Source: Glycine soja (taxonomy: Eukaryota; Streptophyta; Magnoliopsida; Fabales; Fabaceae). From it: 64,000 nucleotides of DNA. Of this stretch, positions 1-9,994 are shown in pieces. The stretch is from assembly GCF_004193775.1 (NCBI RefSeq), contig NC_041006.1, positions 23,380,120 through 23,444,119 on the forward strand, in the 5' to 3' direction. Below the pieces are notes generated by a model. The model ran no database searches. It was given only the letters and a program-made list of their open reading frames with translations, and was not told the origin of the DNA. Positions within the stretch are counted from its first letter, which is position 1. Each line of letters starts with the position of its first letter. The position numbers were made by a program, and so were the translations under genes.

Positions 1-721
1 CGTTCCCCACAGGGTGACGAAAGTAGTCTTTTCCATATCCTCGGGCGCAATCTTTATCTGATTGTAACCAGAGAAACCATCCATGAAGGAAAATAAAGCG
101 AAATTGGCCGTGTTATCTACGAGGATATTGATGTGTGGTAACGGAAAATTGTCCTTGGGACTGGCCCGATTCAGGTCCCGGTAATCTACACACATTCGTA
201 CTTTCCCACCTTTTTTAGGAACTGGTACGATGTTGGCAACCCATTCTGGATACCGAGCGACGGCCAGAAATCCAGCGTCAAACTGCTTCTTCACTTCTTC
301 TTTTATCTTCAAGGACGTTTCGGGTTTCATCCTCCTCAATTTCTGTTTTACTGGGGAACACCCGGGATTTAGAGGCAATCGGTGCTGCACAATGTCAGAA
401 CTCAAACCGGGCATATCTTGGTATGACCAAGCAAAGATGTCTTGGTAGTCTTTTAGCAGGATTATTAATTCTTCACGGATAGGTGCGGTAATGCCTGTAC
501 CTATCTTTACTTCCCTCTTTCCACTGCCAATTCCTAAGTCTACTAGTTCTGTTTCTTCTTGATGAGGCCCCATTTCTTGGTCCTCACGGGCGACCATTCT
601 TTCTAGTTCCGAAGGAAGTCCCACATCCTCATCTCCTTCATCTTCCGTTTGGTTCATTTCTTGCTCGAAGTTGATAGACGGGTCCCAGGTATTAGTACCT
701 TCGGGGGACTCGTCATCGGAT
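1..721 (-). CDS. Ogre pol exon 2: N-terminal part of reverse transcriptase (runs off window)
   Basis: An open frame of 240 codons without a stop runs from the predicted splice acceptor at 721 to base 1. The first ~90 codons are an acidic linker. Then come gypsy RT landmarks in order: KQKLRRMKPE, VPVPKKGGKVRMCVDYRDLN, DNFPLPHIN and FMDGFSGYNQI, the last holding the first catalytic Asp, followed by EDMEKTTF. The YxDD box lies beyond the window. There is no initiator ATG in a suitable place, which fits translation as a continuation of gag-pro after splicing. The frame looks functional as far as it can be seen. Confidence 0.9.
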
Positions 722-899
722 CTGCCGTTTCAGAAAAAGAAGTAAACATGCAAATGAATGAGAATGGGTAGAGACCAGGAACAGATGAAGAAAGATCCTT
801 GTATTATAAATTCAAAAACAAAAGACACAAAGCCTTATCAAAATGAAAACTCTAAAGCCTAGGCCCAACTATAGAGCTTTTAAAACCGTAAAGGTTTAC
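722..899 (-). other. Predicted 178-bp intron between protease and RT
   Basis: On the minus strand a GTAAAC donor begins at 899, inside the ATGTAA that ends the protease frame. A pyrimidine-rich tract followed by CAG ends at 722. Removal joins AT to A as one Ile codon and enters the open RT frame without a shift. Splicing here is established for legume Ogre elements; its use in this copy is inferred from the sites and the frame match. Confidence 0.78.
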
Positions 900-1558
900 A
901 TTATGCTTGTTGCGTAAATGCCGGGGCGTTCCTCCACTCGCCAATTTCCCAGCTGGAAATCAGGAGGGCATGGTCGGACCAAATCCGAAGTACTTGGAAC
1001 ATCATCTTCACATATCGCAAACACTTGACCTTCGTCTCCCAGACCCGCACTTATAAAGCTTCTACTTATGTGGCAGGGCGGGCTTCCTTCACTTTCTTGT
1101 CTCCAACGCGAGCTCTGACCACTGCTTTTCCTTCCCGCGATGCTTCTTTTCATGTTCGCCTGAGTGGGCTTATAGCCTAAACCATACTTCCCACGATTTC
1201 CTTGGGTTTTTATCAGGCTAGTTATGCCGCCATTGTCTTTGCCTAAACCCATCCCGGGTTCATAACCGTTCCCCAACATAACTCGGGCCATCATTACCGC
1301 CGCATCGGACAGGCAAGGTTGCCCAAAGAGGGAGTCCACGGAGGAAATGCTGACCACCTCAAAAGACTGGAAAGCGGTTTCTAATGATTCTTCTGCGGCT
1401 TCCACATAAGGCATGGAGGATGGGCAGCTTACCAATATATCTTCCTCGCCTGACACGATGACCAAGTGCCCCTCCACTACGAACTTCAGCTTTTGGTGGA
1501 GTGTAGAAGGCACAACTCCCACTGAGTGGATCCAAGGGCGCCCCAACAGGCAGCTGTA
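896..1558 (-). CDS. Ogre protease C-terminal part with G-patch domain (frame after the slip)
   Basis: This is the continuation of the gag-protease protein in the +1 frame after the homopolymer at 1559-1566. It opens with the LLGRPWIH-type end of the retropepsin fold and a segment of ~60 residues. Next comes a glycine-rich stretch, LGNGYEPGMGLGKDNGGI followed by GKYGLGYKP, which has the spacing of a G-patch. G-patch domains following retroviral-type proteases are known in betaretroviruses and bind nucleic acid; a similar role here is inference. The tail is basic and Ser-rich, then acidic. The frame ends at TAA 896-898, which is removed if the predicted intron is spliced. Confidence 0.8.
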   Translation of the reverse strand, partial: YSCLLGRPWIHSVGVVPSTLHQKLKFVVEGHLVIVSGEEDILVSCPSSMPYVEAAEESLETAFQSFEVVSISSVDSLFGQPCLSDAAVMMARVMLGNGYEPGMGLGKDNGGITSLIKTQGNRGKYGLGYKPTQANMKRSIAGRKSSGQSSRWRQESEGSPPCHISRSFISAGLGDEGQVFAICEDDVPSTSDLVRPCPPDFQLGNWRVEERPGIYATSIM

Positions 1559-4499
1559 GGGGGGGGTTAATATCCATTATTTGGAAGGTGACTTGACAGG
1601 TGTGAGGGCCTATTTGTACTGGGAGATCGATCTCTCCCCTAACCTCTCGGCGAGTGCCGTCGAAGGCCCGAACCACCATTGAACTTGGTTTTAAATGGGA
1701 AGCATTGAATGGTAACTTGTCCAAAGTGCTCTTAGGCATCACGTTTAAACTGGAACCATTATCGATGAGTACCTTGGCCACGATATGGTCCATACACTTG
1801 ACTGATACGTGTAAAGCCTTATTATGCCCTCTCCCCTCGGCGGGGATTTCTTCTTCGGCGAAGGCAAGATAGTTGTTGGCAGTGATATTGTTGACCAGCC
1901 CTCCGAAACCTTCTACCGAAATATCTTGGGCCACGTGAGCCTCGTTCAGTACCTTTACTAGCAGAGCCCGATGAGGCTCGGAGCTCATAAGTAACTCTAG
2001 CAGCGAGACCCTAGCCGGGGTTTTGTTGAGCTGTTCGATAACCTTGAATTCACTCTGCTGAATTATCCGAAGGAACTCGCTGGCTTCCTCTAGCGACACC
2101 TCCTTTCTACCATCCTTTTTCTCCGGGGGTCCCTTTGCTGGAATATCTTTATTCGAAGCGTGGGGTGCTTCGCCATCTTGTTCCTCCACCACTTTTCCTT
2201 TTCCCTTGACGTCGGCGGGTTGGACCGGTAGGTCCGGAGGTGCGAACACACGACCACTACGGGTCACACCACTCAGTCCCGTGATATTTGTTACTTTAGC
2301 CGACAGCGAGCTGACGTCAGTGACCTCTTCTTCCTTCTTCTCCGGCGGTGTATATCTCCACGGGACCGCGTGACTATCTTGGTACGGGAAAGGAACAGGT
2401 TTGGCCATTAAGGAGTGCCCGGGCTTTTGCGAGGCTGCACTTTTAGTGAAGTATATCACCAAGGGTTTGGGCTTCGCAACACCACTCCCCTCCGTAGATT
2501 GCATGCATATATGCTGCTCTTCTTTTCCTTCAATGCCGACTTCTAGTCGACCTTGGTCTATCATCCGTTGTAACAATTCCTCTACTTCCAAACACGTCTC
2601 CATGTCATGCATCTCGCCGGGATGTAGCAGACAGGAATCCTCCTTACACCCACTATGGGGAATTACACCTCCCTTTTGTAGGGCCTCAAAGATAAACCTC
2701 CTAGGGGTTGCCACATCTTTCAACGGTTTAGACCTGTGGGGCCTATCGGATTCAACTGCATTAACTGCTCCCCCTCCATGATTGGCGAGCGGGTTGGTCC
2801 TTACATTGGGCCGATCCTCTTGGAAAGTCAGCCATCCGGCATCCATTAGATGTTGGACCTTGTATTTAAGGGCCAAGCATTTTTCGATGGAATGCCCCGG
2901 GGCACCCCCATGGTACTTGCAAGTTGCATTAGGGTCATACCACTTCGGGAAAGGGGGTTCGAGGACCCTTCCGGGAGTTACCACGGCCAAATGATTGGCG
3001 ATGAGGGATGGTAGAAGATCTTCGTACGTCATTGGGAGCGGGGTGAATTCCGGCAACGGCCTCGGAGGGAAGTTCCTTGTCGTGTTGGAATTACCGGCCG
3101 GTCGAGTCGCGTTCGGAGTTGGAACTTGGGGAGCTTCCCTCTGGGTGGGTGCCTTAGGCTGCACGGGTGTTGAACTAGAGGCGTTCCCAGCATGAGCCGA
3201 GAAGCTTGGGTGATGTTGCGCGTACTGATGGGTACCATGAGGTGTTTGCTGGGGTTTGACCCATGCGGGTGTTGAAGAGACGGCATGGGCATCTCCTTCC
3301 TTCCTTTTTGCCCCTGTTGCCCCGATTCTTTTGGCGTTCACGTTTGTGGAGGAAACGTAATCAAACTTTCCTCTCTTCAATCCAACCTCGATTCTTTCCC
3401 CGGCAAACACCAGATCCGCAAAGCTGGACGGCATGTAACCCACTAGCTTCTCATAGTAGAACACTGGCAGAGTGTCTACCATCATGGTGATCATCTCTCT
3501 CTCAACCATGGGCGGAGCTACTTGTGCCGCCAAATCCCTCCATCGCTGCGCATATTCTTTAAAGGTTTCACCCTCTTTCTTGAACATATTCTGCAGTTGA
3601 GTACGGTCAGGAGCCATATCAGAATTGTACTGATACTGCCTTAGGAAGGCGGTAATCAGATCCTTCCAAGTACGGATACGGGAAGCTTCCAAATTAGTGT
3701 ACCACACTACCGCAGCTCCGGCCAAGCTATCCTGAAAGAAGTGTATCAACAGCTTTTCATCTTTAGAATGGGCGCCCATCTTACGGCAGTACATTTTGAG
3801 GTGGTTTTTGGGACAAGTCGTCCCTTTATACTTGTCGAAGTCCGGCACTTTGAACTTCGGGGGAATAACAACATCGGGTACTAAGAAAAGATCCGTCATG
3901 TCTGCAAATGGATAGTCCCCAAATCCTTCCACAGCCCTCAATCTTTCCTCAAGGAGATCGAGCTTCCTCCTTTCTTCAGTTGCCGGGGGCGGCCTTTCCA
4001 TAGACAAAACTATTGGCGATGCTGCGAGGTTGGGTTGAGGCAACGTGCCTGGTGCCGGCCCTTCGGGGATCGGGGGATAAAACTCGACATCCCTCCGAGC
4101 ATAATCTTGAGGGTCTTTATGGACTTCGTCGGGCTGCTGAGGAGGTTCATTTTCATGGACGGGAGAGGCAATGTGGCCCGCATCTTCTTGCAAGATGGGT
4201 GGTGAATAGTTGGGCGGCAATCCATAAGGGTAAGCCGCTCGGTTGTATCCCAGGTGAGGGCTGCCATCGTGCCCCAGTGCGTCCCTTCCCCGTCCTACTA
4301 TGTTTGGGGGAGGATGGTGCGTAGTTGCCAAGAGAGTCGGGTCTGCTTTGGCAGCCGAACTGACAGCGGCGGCAGTGGCCGCGTTCTTCTCCATGAGCTG
4401 CTTCATACCTAACATGGCCTCCATCATGGAGGCCATTTGTTCTTTCAGAGCCGACATGTCGGCTTTCATCTGTTCCTGTGTCTCCTCTTGATCACCCAT
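1359..4499 (-). CDS. Ogre gag-protease polyprotein, frameshifted near its end
   Basis: The ATG at 4499 (MGDQEE) is preferred; the frame is also open upstream, but only with TTG. Residues ~5-45 form a Met/Gln-rich coiled coil. A Pro-rich linker is followed by a Retrotrans_gag domain (~210-380; FDKYKGTTCP, WYTNLEASRIRTWKDL, EYAQRWRDLAAQ), then a knuckle-like C-K-Y-H-x4-G-H-x4-C, a long charged linker, and a retropepsin with active site LIDNGSS (Asp-Asn-Gly, usual in this lineage). At 1559-1566 a run of eight G throws the frame off, and the ~65 residues down to 1359 are out of frame. Gag would build virus-like particles and the protease would mature them; this copy is probably defective. Confidence 0.87.
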   Translation of the reverse strand: MGDQEETQEQMKADMSALKEQMASMMEAMLGMKQLMEKNAATAAAVSSAAKADPTLLATTHHPPPNIVGRGRDALGHDGSPHLGYNRAAYPYGLPPNYSPPILQEDAGHIASPVHENEPPQQPDEVHKDPQDYARRDVEFYPPIPEGPAPGTLPQPNLAASPIVLSMERPPPATEERRKLDLLEERLRAVEGFGDYPFADMTDLFLVPDVVIPPKFKVPDFDKYKGTTCPKNHLKMYCRKMGAHSKDEKLLIHFFQDSLAGAAVVWYTNLEASRIRTWKDLITAFLRQYQYNSDMAPDRTQLQNMFKKEGETFKEYAQRWRDLAAQVAPPMVEREMITMMVDTLPVFYYEKLVGYMPSSFADLVFAGERIEVGLKRGKFDYVSSTNVNAKRIGATGAKRKEGDAHAVSSTPAWVKPQQTPHGTHQYAQHHPSFSAHAGNASSSTPVQPKAPTQREAPQVPTPNATRPAGNSNTTRNFPPRPLPEFTPLPMTYEDLLPSLIANHLAVVTPGRVLEPPFPKWYDPNATCKYHGGAPGHSIEKCLALKYKVQHLMDAGWLTFQEDRPNVRTNPLANHGGGAVNAVESDRPHRSKPLKDVATPRRFIFEALQKGGVIPHSGCKEDSCLLHPGEMHDMETCLEVEELLQRMIDQGRLEVGIEGKEEQHICMQSTEGSGVAKPKPLVIYFTKSAASQKPGHSLMAKPVPFPYQDSHAVPWRYTPPEKKEEEVTDVSSLSAKVTNITGLSGVTRSGRVFAPPDLPVQPADVKGKGKVVEEQDGEAPHASNKDIPAKGPPEKKDGRKEVSLEEASEFLRIIQQSEFKVIEQLNKTPARVSLLELLMSSEPHRALLVKVLNEAHVAQDISVEGFGGLVNNITANNYLAFAEEEIPAEGRGHNKALHVSVKCMDHIVAKVLIDNGSSLNVMPKSTLDKLPFNASHLKPSSMVVRAFDGTRREVRGEIDLPVQIGPHTCQVTFQIMDINPPLQLPVGAPLDPLSGSCAFYTPPKAEVRSGGALGHRVRRGRYIGKLPILHALCGSRRRIIRNRFPVF

Positions 4500-4734
4500 C
4501 GTTCTAGATTTGGATCTGGTGCGATAGGGATCCCTTGCGGCGCGTTTAGTTATGGCGTTTTCCCTAAAAAACCAAACGTGAGGAGTGGGTAAAGAAAGAA
4601 AATGCATGCTAGAGATGAGATGTAGGAGTGATTTGATTTGCACAAGTTTTTTGGAGTAGAAACATGGGACCAACTCATTTTATTTCAAAAAAGAAATCAT
4701 ATCTAGTCAAGGTCTGAGAGACCATACAAGTTTC
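4500..4734 (-). other. Spacer between Ogre ORF1 and gag, possible intron
   Basis: There is no ORF1 or gag coding sequence here. On the minus strand a pyrimidine tract ends in TTTTTTAG at 4565-4564, which would serve as a splice acceptor, and GTATGG near 4727 could be a donor just after the ORF1 stop. Splicing that bridges the two ORFs is speculation from these sites alone. Confidence 0.35.
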
Positions 4735-6600
4735 CTAACGATTTCTAATTATGTGGGCCATTAAGTCTATCATATGCTGACAATAGCCGAGAAGCCCATG
4801 AATCTCTTCGGGGGCGGAGTAGGTGTCTGCCATCGCCTTGGCCTTGGCTAACAATCGGGGAAGTTCTTGACTCCCGTTCAAGGTAAGAGCAAACCGATCC
4901 ATCCACATGGTTGCCTCTTGGTGTAAAGAGTCGATCACCCTTCCTCTAGCCTCTTTTTCCGCATATACTTGGGCATACTCATCCGCGATTCTATGCTCGT
5001 GGGCCGTGGCTAGACCCAACTCTTCTTGGTACTTGGCGATGATAGCTAACATGTTGGTTTCTGTCTCGCATAGACGCTGAGACAAGCTTCTTTTGGACCT
5101 TGAACAAGCAATCAACTCCTCTTTCAGAACCATGCTATGTGCTCGCGACTGGTCCCTTTCTTCCCTTCGCAACTTGAGTTCATTATTGCTACCCCATAGA
5201 GCTCCGCGAAATTTGTTCCGGCCATACTCTTCCTTGCGAGCCCTCTTGGTCTCTTGTTCAAGGGCTCTTGCGGTAATTGCATTCTCTTCCCGTAACCCGG
5301 CGCACTCCTTCCGAACGTGTGTAGCAGCCAACTTGAACTTCTCCTTGGCGAGTTTTGCCTTTCCTAACTCGCTTTTGAGAGCTTGGACTTCCTCGTCCTC
5401 TTCCGGTGCTTCAAAATTCTCTTCGCTGACGACTTTTAACTTGGCGAGCCAATCTAAACCTCGTATGCGAACTTTCAGCCATTCGTGGTACCCACCAATG
5501 ATACCATTACGAATGCCTCTAAGCTCTTGATCTTTCCTTAACGGGGTTTCCCATGCCTTATGGATTCTTTGTATAGTCTTGGAATTTTGTGCGCCGAGAT
5601 CCCTCACAAGGAAAGGAGACATGCTTTCTTCCGTCGGTGCTCCCCTCATGGGGTACCCTAGTTGTCTTATAGCGAGCGTGGGATTGTAGTTAATACAACC
5701 CCTCGTTCCTACCAGCGGAATGTTTGGGTATCTTCCACATGAGAAAAGGACTCCTTCTTTTCCTTCCTTCCATCGGGGGAACCAACTGATTGTTCTACTT
5801 CCTATCCCGGCCAAGAGCTGGTCCCAATCCATTCTCCTCTTTTCAGTACACGAGCGATGGCTCAGGAGCGGACATGGATGTCTCGTGTCTTGTTGGAACA
5901 AGTGTGAAACCAACCAAACACAGAGGGCAGGTAAGCAACAGATGATCCGTGCGCTACTCTTTTCGCACCTTCGGTCAAATGTGTCAAATAGATCTGCCAA
6001 GACAGCTACCACCGGACTTTCCTTGCTATGGTGGTAGGCAAGGAAAGCGTCGATTGCTGCTAGGTCTATCAAACCATCCACGTTTGGAAAGAGGACGACC
6101 CCAAAAATTAGCAAAGCTAACACATCCATAAACGGGACCCAGTCTCCTTGATTGGCCATACCCCTCGCCTTGTCTTCTAGGTACTTCTGTGGTAGGCCCG
6201 CTATGCCATTCCGAGTTTGTTTTATGCGGTCCAAACCTCTTGCTGAATCCTTGACCACAGTTGCAATTCTGCTCAGAGAGGGGAGACACCCGGAGGAAAG
6301 ATATGGCTTTCTTCCCCCGAGAGGACATCCTAGAAGTTCCTCAAATTCTTCAATGGTTGGTACTAATTGGAAGTCCCCGAATGTGAAGCATCTCAAAGGC
6401 TGGTCGTAGTATTGGGTAAGTGATGCAATGGCTTCTATGGACACCTCTGCTATGGTCAACTCTAAGATCTTTCCGTAAGTCTTGCAGAAGGCTTGCATTT
6501 GGAGGGGTTCCATCAACCGCCCTAATTCCTTGATGCTGGTGGTATCTAGGCTTTTGACCTTGACTTGGTAGAACCTCTTGCCGGTTTGATTTGTTCCCAT
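4735..6600 (-). CDS. Ogre ORF1 protein upstream of gag (DUF7745-like domain plus coiled coil)
   Basis: The first in-frame ATG is at 6600 (MGTNQTG), giving 621 codons without a break. The N-terminal ~400 residues form a globular domain beginning with a region rich in LGRLMEPLQ, FTFGDFQLVPTIEEFEELLG and KYLEDKARG. This resembles the plant family annotated as DUF7745, a relative of the plant mobile domain; the name is from recall. Residues ~420-580 are a long Glu/Lys/Arg-rich coiled coil. No signal peptide, membrane segment or catalytic motif was seen. ORF1 is specific to Ogre/Tat elements and its role is not established. It lies between the leader and gag on the same strand, so it would come from the genomic transcript. 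Confidence 0.85.
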   Translation of the reverse strand: MGTNQTGKRFYQVKVKSLDTTSIKELGRLMEPLQMQAFCKTYGKILELTIAEVSIEAIASLTQYYDQPLRCFTFGDFQLVPTIEEFEELLGCPLGGRKPYLSSGCLPSLSRIATVVKDSARGLDRIKQTRNGIAGLPQKYLEDKARGMANQGDWVPFMDVLALLIFGVVLFPNVDGLIDLAAIDAFLAYHHSKESPVVAVLADLFDTFDRRCEKSSARIICCLPALCVWLVSHLFQQDTRHPCPLLSHRSCTEKRRMDWDQLLAGIGSRTISWFPRWKEGKEGVLFSCGRYPNIPLVGTRGCINYNPTLAIRQLGYPMRGAPTEESMSPFLVRDLGAQNSKTIQRIHKAWETPLRKDQELRGIRNGIIGGYHEWLKVRIRGLDWLAKLKVVSEENFEAPEEDEEVQALKSELGKAKLAKEKFKLAATHVRKECAGLREENAITARALEQETKRARKEEYGRNKFRGALWGSNNELKLRREERDQSRAHSMVLKEELIACSRSKRSLSQRLCETETNMLAIIAKYQEELGLATAHEHRIADEYAQVYAEKEARGRVIDSLHQEATMWMDRFALTLNGSQELPRLLAKAKAMADTYSAPEEIHGLLGYCQHMIDLMAHIIRNR

Positions 6601-7443
6601 GCTTACTAAAGTGAGACAAAAGCTGGTGCAAATCAAAACTCCGATACCTCATGGGTGGGATGGATGAATGCATGATGGAATGCATATGACACAGATGCAA
6701 TCTAGGAATGCGGGGGTCCGGGGAATTTGTCCCCTTCTTAGATACGACGTCTAGGGGTAGCGAAATGCCCCAACGCACGTTTTTAAGAAGGCGACACGGA
6801 CCCTCCGTTGGTTTGTTTACAGTAGGGATCAAGACAGAACCCATATGCAATGCCTATGCAAAAGACACAATGCGGGAATGTGCACAGTATGACAATATTT
6901 ACCGAACATAAGCAAAAGGGTATATGATACTCATGCATGGCAGTGTGAAAAATGGCACGCAGCGTGTTTGCTTCGTGCCCCTATTTAAGGGACCTATAAG
7001 GGAGAGAACTAACTAGGCTTTTAGCAATAATCCCCAAGGTAGTTATATCTCTCTTGATGGTTTCTAGAGGTATCATCCCCTTTGAAGAACATATTGTAGC
7101 AGTAGGGACTACTAGCAACAATAGGTTTTCAAAGAGAAAAGCTCTAGATGAGGGTTCACTGTAATCAAGCAAGTCGGAGACCTAGCATGATCACAGATTC
7201 ACCTCCACTCCTTATGCTCCCATGAACCCGGGTATAGGGCCCTTTTTCACTCACAGTGTGTGCAAATAGTGTTGGTGTTTGTGTGCATCAAATGAATAAA
7301 TATTTACTTCATGCATACATTTAAAACGCACTGAAAGCAACAAAGAGTTTATATACACAAGAACATAATGAAAGGAAACTAACAAAGGGATAAGTCATGG
7401 TAAAACATTGCACAAAATTAAATGGCCTAACTCTCTAAAAACA
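6601..7443 (-). other. Ogre 5' untranslated leader
   Basis: About 840 bp lie between the primer binding site and the ORF1 ATG. Only short unrelated frames occur on either strand. Nothing recognisable beyond scattered purine-rich stretches was seen; a packaging signal would be expected here but cannot be identified by eye. Confidence 0.6.
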
Positions 7444-7462
7444 GTCCCCAGTGGAGTCGCCA
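7444..7462 (-). promoter_or_regulatory. Ogre primer binding site (tRNA 3' end complement)
   Basis: Two bases inside the LTR, the minus strand reads TGGCGACTCCACTGGGGAC. This is the complement of a tRNA 3' end finishing in CCA. By precedent Ogre elements use tRNA-Arg; the tRNA identity was not checked. Confidence 0.82.
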
Positions 7463-7464
7463 AC

Positions 7465-9411
7465 TGTCGCAACCTACCCTTCGGCGGGAGGGCGACGCGT
7501 GACTCGCGGGATGCGTGTTCCACGAAAGGAATACGCGCGGAGTCGCCACCAACGTTTATTTGAGGAAAACGTCGGAAAAACCGGAAAAGACGCGATCTAC
7601 GAACTTTTTAGTGAAAGGTTCGGGAGTTGTATTTACGCACGGGGAAGGTATTAGCACCCCACACGTCCGTCCCAAGGGACGGCAGCCTTTAATTGAATGT
7701 GCAAACATGACTTTGATTTTTTTACGTTCCCTTTTATGTCCTTATATCCTTTATACCCTTTTTATATTTTTTCCTTTTTTGTGGTCGACAAGGGTGTTTC
7801 CCTTTGCTCCTACGTATTCCTCAATTTGGGATGAGAAAATCAGACCTACGTAGTTCTTTCGGAACAAAGTGTTTGGTTAAGTTGTTTTTGTCTTTTTTGC
7901 AAAATATGTTTTTATTGAACAAAAGGTCATTTAAGGTGCTGGACCATTAAACGGTCTTTTGATTTTGAAAGGAGAGAAACGTTAAGGCATTGGACCATTA
8001 ACGATCTCTTGTTTTTGAAAGGAGAGAAACGTTAAGGCATTGGACCATTAACGATCTCTTGGGGTGGTCGACAAAAGCGGGGCTTTTGCTCCTACGTATC
8101 CTCAATGAGGAACTCAGACCTACGTAGTTCTTGCTTATCAAGTGATTCTTTTTTTATTTTAAGAGGTGATCATTTTAAGGCGTTGGACCTTAAAAATGAT
8201 CCATTTTACTTAGTGAGAAATTGAAATGACAAACTTCAAAAGCCTATTTTTGTGGACGAGCTTGACTAGGCGAGTTGATTTTAGCCTTAGTTTCACTTTA
8301 GTTATTAATCAATTCGATTAAGAATGAGAAATCCCAAAGAGAAAACGTCCGATTGATTTTCCGCTTTATTTTACTAAAAAGATATTTTTTGATTATTATA
8401 TTATTTTTTACCTCTTTTTGATTTCCAACGTGGTTACGGCACGGCCGAACGGTCGGAATTGATTTTAACCGAAGTTAACGGATAATATAATTCAAACGTT
8501 CGGTGGAAATTTATTTTATTTTTAAGTTAAGCGAGAAATGACTTAAGTAAAATGGCTTAAGCACGTCAACAGGGGGTATAAAAAGTAAACAAAATGAGAA
8601 TAAAAATGCACGAAACACAATGTGGACCACTACGGGTGCATAGAATGAATCAAAAAGCTTGGTTCGAGGTACTTACCCGTTGAAGATCGAAGAACGATGA
8701 AGAACGAATGAAGAACGTCGAAGAACGGTTCAAACCTTTGCGAGATTCCTCACGGAAAACGTTACGGAAACGTTTCGGAAGCGCCTCGGCTTAGATTTTC
8801 TTCACGGAAACAATTTTTCCAAGCAAATTCGAAAGAGAGAGAAGTGCCTAAGGGGCTGGACCCCTTCCTTCTTCATTTCCTCCCCTATTTATAGCAAAAT
8901 AGGGGAGGTGGTTGCCGCCCAGCTCGCCCAGGCGAGCTCAGCTCGCCCAGGCGAGCAGGGTTGCTTCCTCCAGAAGCAACCGCCTTCTGGAGGAATCTTC
9001 TGGAGGGCCCAAGTGGGCCTGGGTGCTATTTGCACCCCCATTTTTACTAAGTACACCCCCCTCTGCTGTTTTTTTGGTAATTCTTTTTTCGTAAAGTTAC
9101 GGAAACTTACGAATTTCGTAACGATACTTGTTTTCTTTCCGTAATGTTACGGAACCTTGCGGATTACATAATCATCCCCTTTTTGACTTACGGAATGTTA
9201 CGGAACCTCACTTAATTATGCAATGATGCTTCCATTTGATTTCCGATGTGTCACGGAAACTTACGGATTGTGCATCAACATTTTTTTGGTTTTTCGGCAT
9301 GTCCTGGAATTTCATAAATTGCCTAATGATGGGTGCCAAGCACCTCACAAGGACCAAAGAATGGTCGCGTGTCATCAAGCAAAGGTCCCCGGACGAAATT
9401 AGGGTATGACA
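7465..9411 (-). repeat. Ogre 5' LTR, 1947 bp
   Basis: On the minus strand it starts TGTCATACCCTAATTTCGTC and ends GGTTGCGACA. The same LTR recurs as a 1651-bp solo copy at 51652-53302. Much of the length difference is a block bounded by the 18-mer CAGACCTACGTAGTTCTT at 7841-7858 and 8114-8131. That block contains a partial tandem repeat of about 50 bp (7930-8061), and the solo copy holds only one 18-mer. The region 8160-8700 holds no gene, only AT-rich LTR sequence shared with the solo copy. Confidence 0.93.
8886..8956 (-). promoter_or_regulatory. Ogre LTR TATA box with two adjacent palindromes
   Basis: The minus strand has TATAAATA at 8893-8886. Upstream of it lie two copies of GCTCGCC-CA-GGCGAGC (8922-8937 and 8941-8956, 19 bp apart). 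A third hairpin follows, with CCTCCAGAAG pairing to CTTCTGGAGG around 8968-8994. The TATA position fits the LTR promoter; a function for the palindromes is inferred. Confidence 0.68.
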
Positions 9412-9451
9412 ATGTGGGAAATCATGTTATGATATTTATTGTCTGATGAAG

Positions 9452-9981
9452 TGTATTATCTACTTCAAGTGTGGAAAGAATGCACATATGGCTAAGGATT
9501 GCAATGTGACACTAAATATGAAGCCAACAGTTAAGACGGTAAAGGTGAAGAAACTAACTACGATAGGCAAAGTCTTTACTATGAGTTGAGCTGAAGTCCC
9601 TAATTCTGAAGACCTCATACGGGGTGAATGCGCCATAGGTGGTAATCTCTTGTCTATGTTGTTTGATTGAGGAGCTATGCATTCCTTTATCTCATATGAA
9701 TGTGTGGATCGTTTAAAATTACCTACTCATCATTTGTCTTTTGATTTACTTATTTCTACTCCTACTTTTGATCTTGTTGTTACTTCTAACTTTTGTTCTA
9801 AATGTCTTATTGTTGTAAATGGTCGTGAATTTTGTGTAAATCTTATTTGTTTACCACTTTCTAATATAGATGTAATCCTAGGGATGAATTGGTTATCTTC
9901 CAACCATATCCTTATAGACTATGCTAGAAAGACTTTAATTATTCTTTACCTTAAAAATTCTGGATTTGTTATTGTTGACTA
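9452..9981 (+). pseudogene. Gypsy zinc knuckle and protease remnant
   Basis: The knuckle reads Y-F-K-C-G-K-N-A-H-M-A-K-D-C, with the first Cys of the CCHC apparently lost. After a stop near 9587, the protease segment GGNLLSMLFD is followed directly by TGA and then GAMHSFIS, so the active-site Ser codon of D-S-G is a stop. The rest of the retropepsin fold (YECVDRLKLP, VILGMNWLSSN) is open from 9677 to 9981. The frame then breaks before RT, and several hundred bases of the normal protease-RT linker and the RT N-terminus are missing. Confidence 0.82.
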
Positions 9982-9994
9982 AGAACAAGCTACT

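Larger units (their letters stand above)
1..9411 (-). mobile_element. Ogre-like Ty3/gypsy retrotransposon (Tat lineage), 5' two-thirds
   Basis: Read on the minus strand the order is LTR (9411-7465), primer binding site, leader, ORF1, gag-protease, intron, reverse transcriptase, and then the window edge. An extra ORF before gag plus an intron between protease and RT are known hallmarks of legume Ogre elements, so the assignment follows from family knowledge and visible layout. RNase H, integrase and the 3' LTR must lie left of base 1. The right flank begins ATGTG, but the matching target duplication cannot be checked. The element sits inside the plus-strand gypsy remnant that resumes at 9412. 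Confidence 0.88.

Noticed and set aside
7515..7853. 112-residue plus-strand frame in the Ogre LTR
   Set aside because: It is antisense within the LTR and is only partly kept in the solo LTR; no protein features. Treated as chance.
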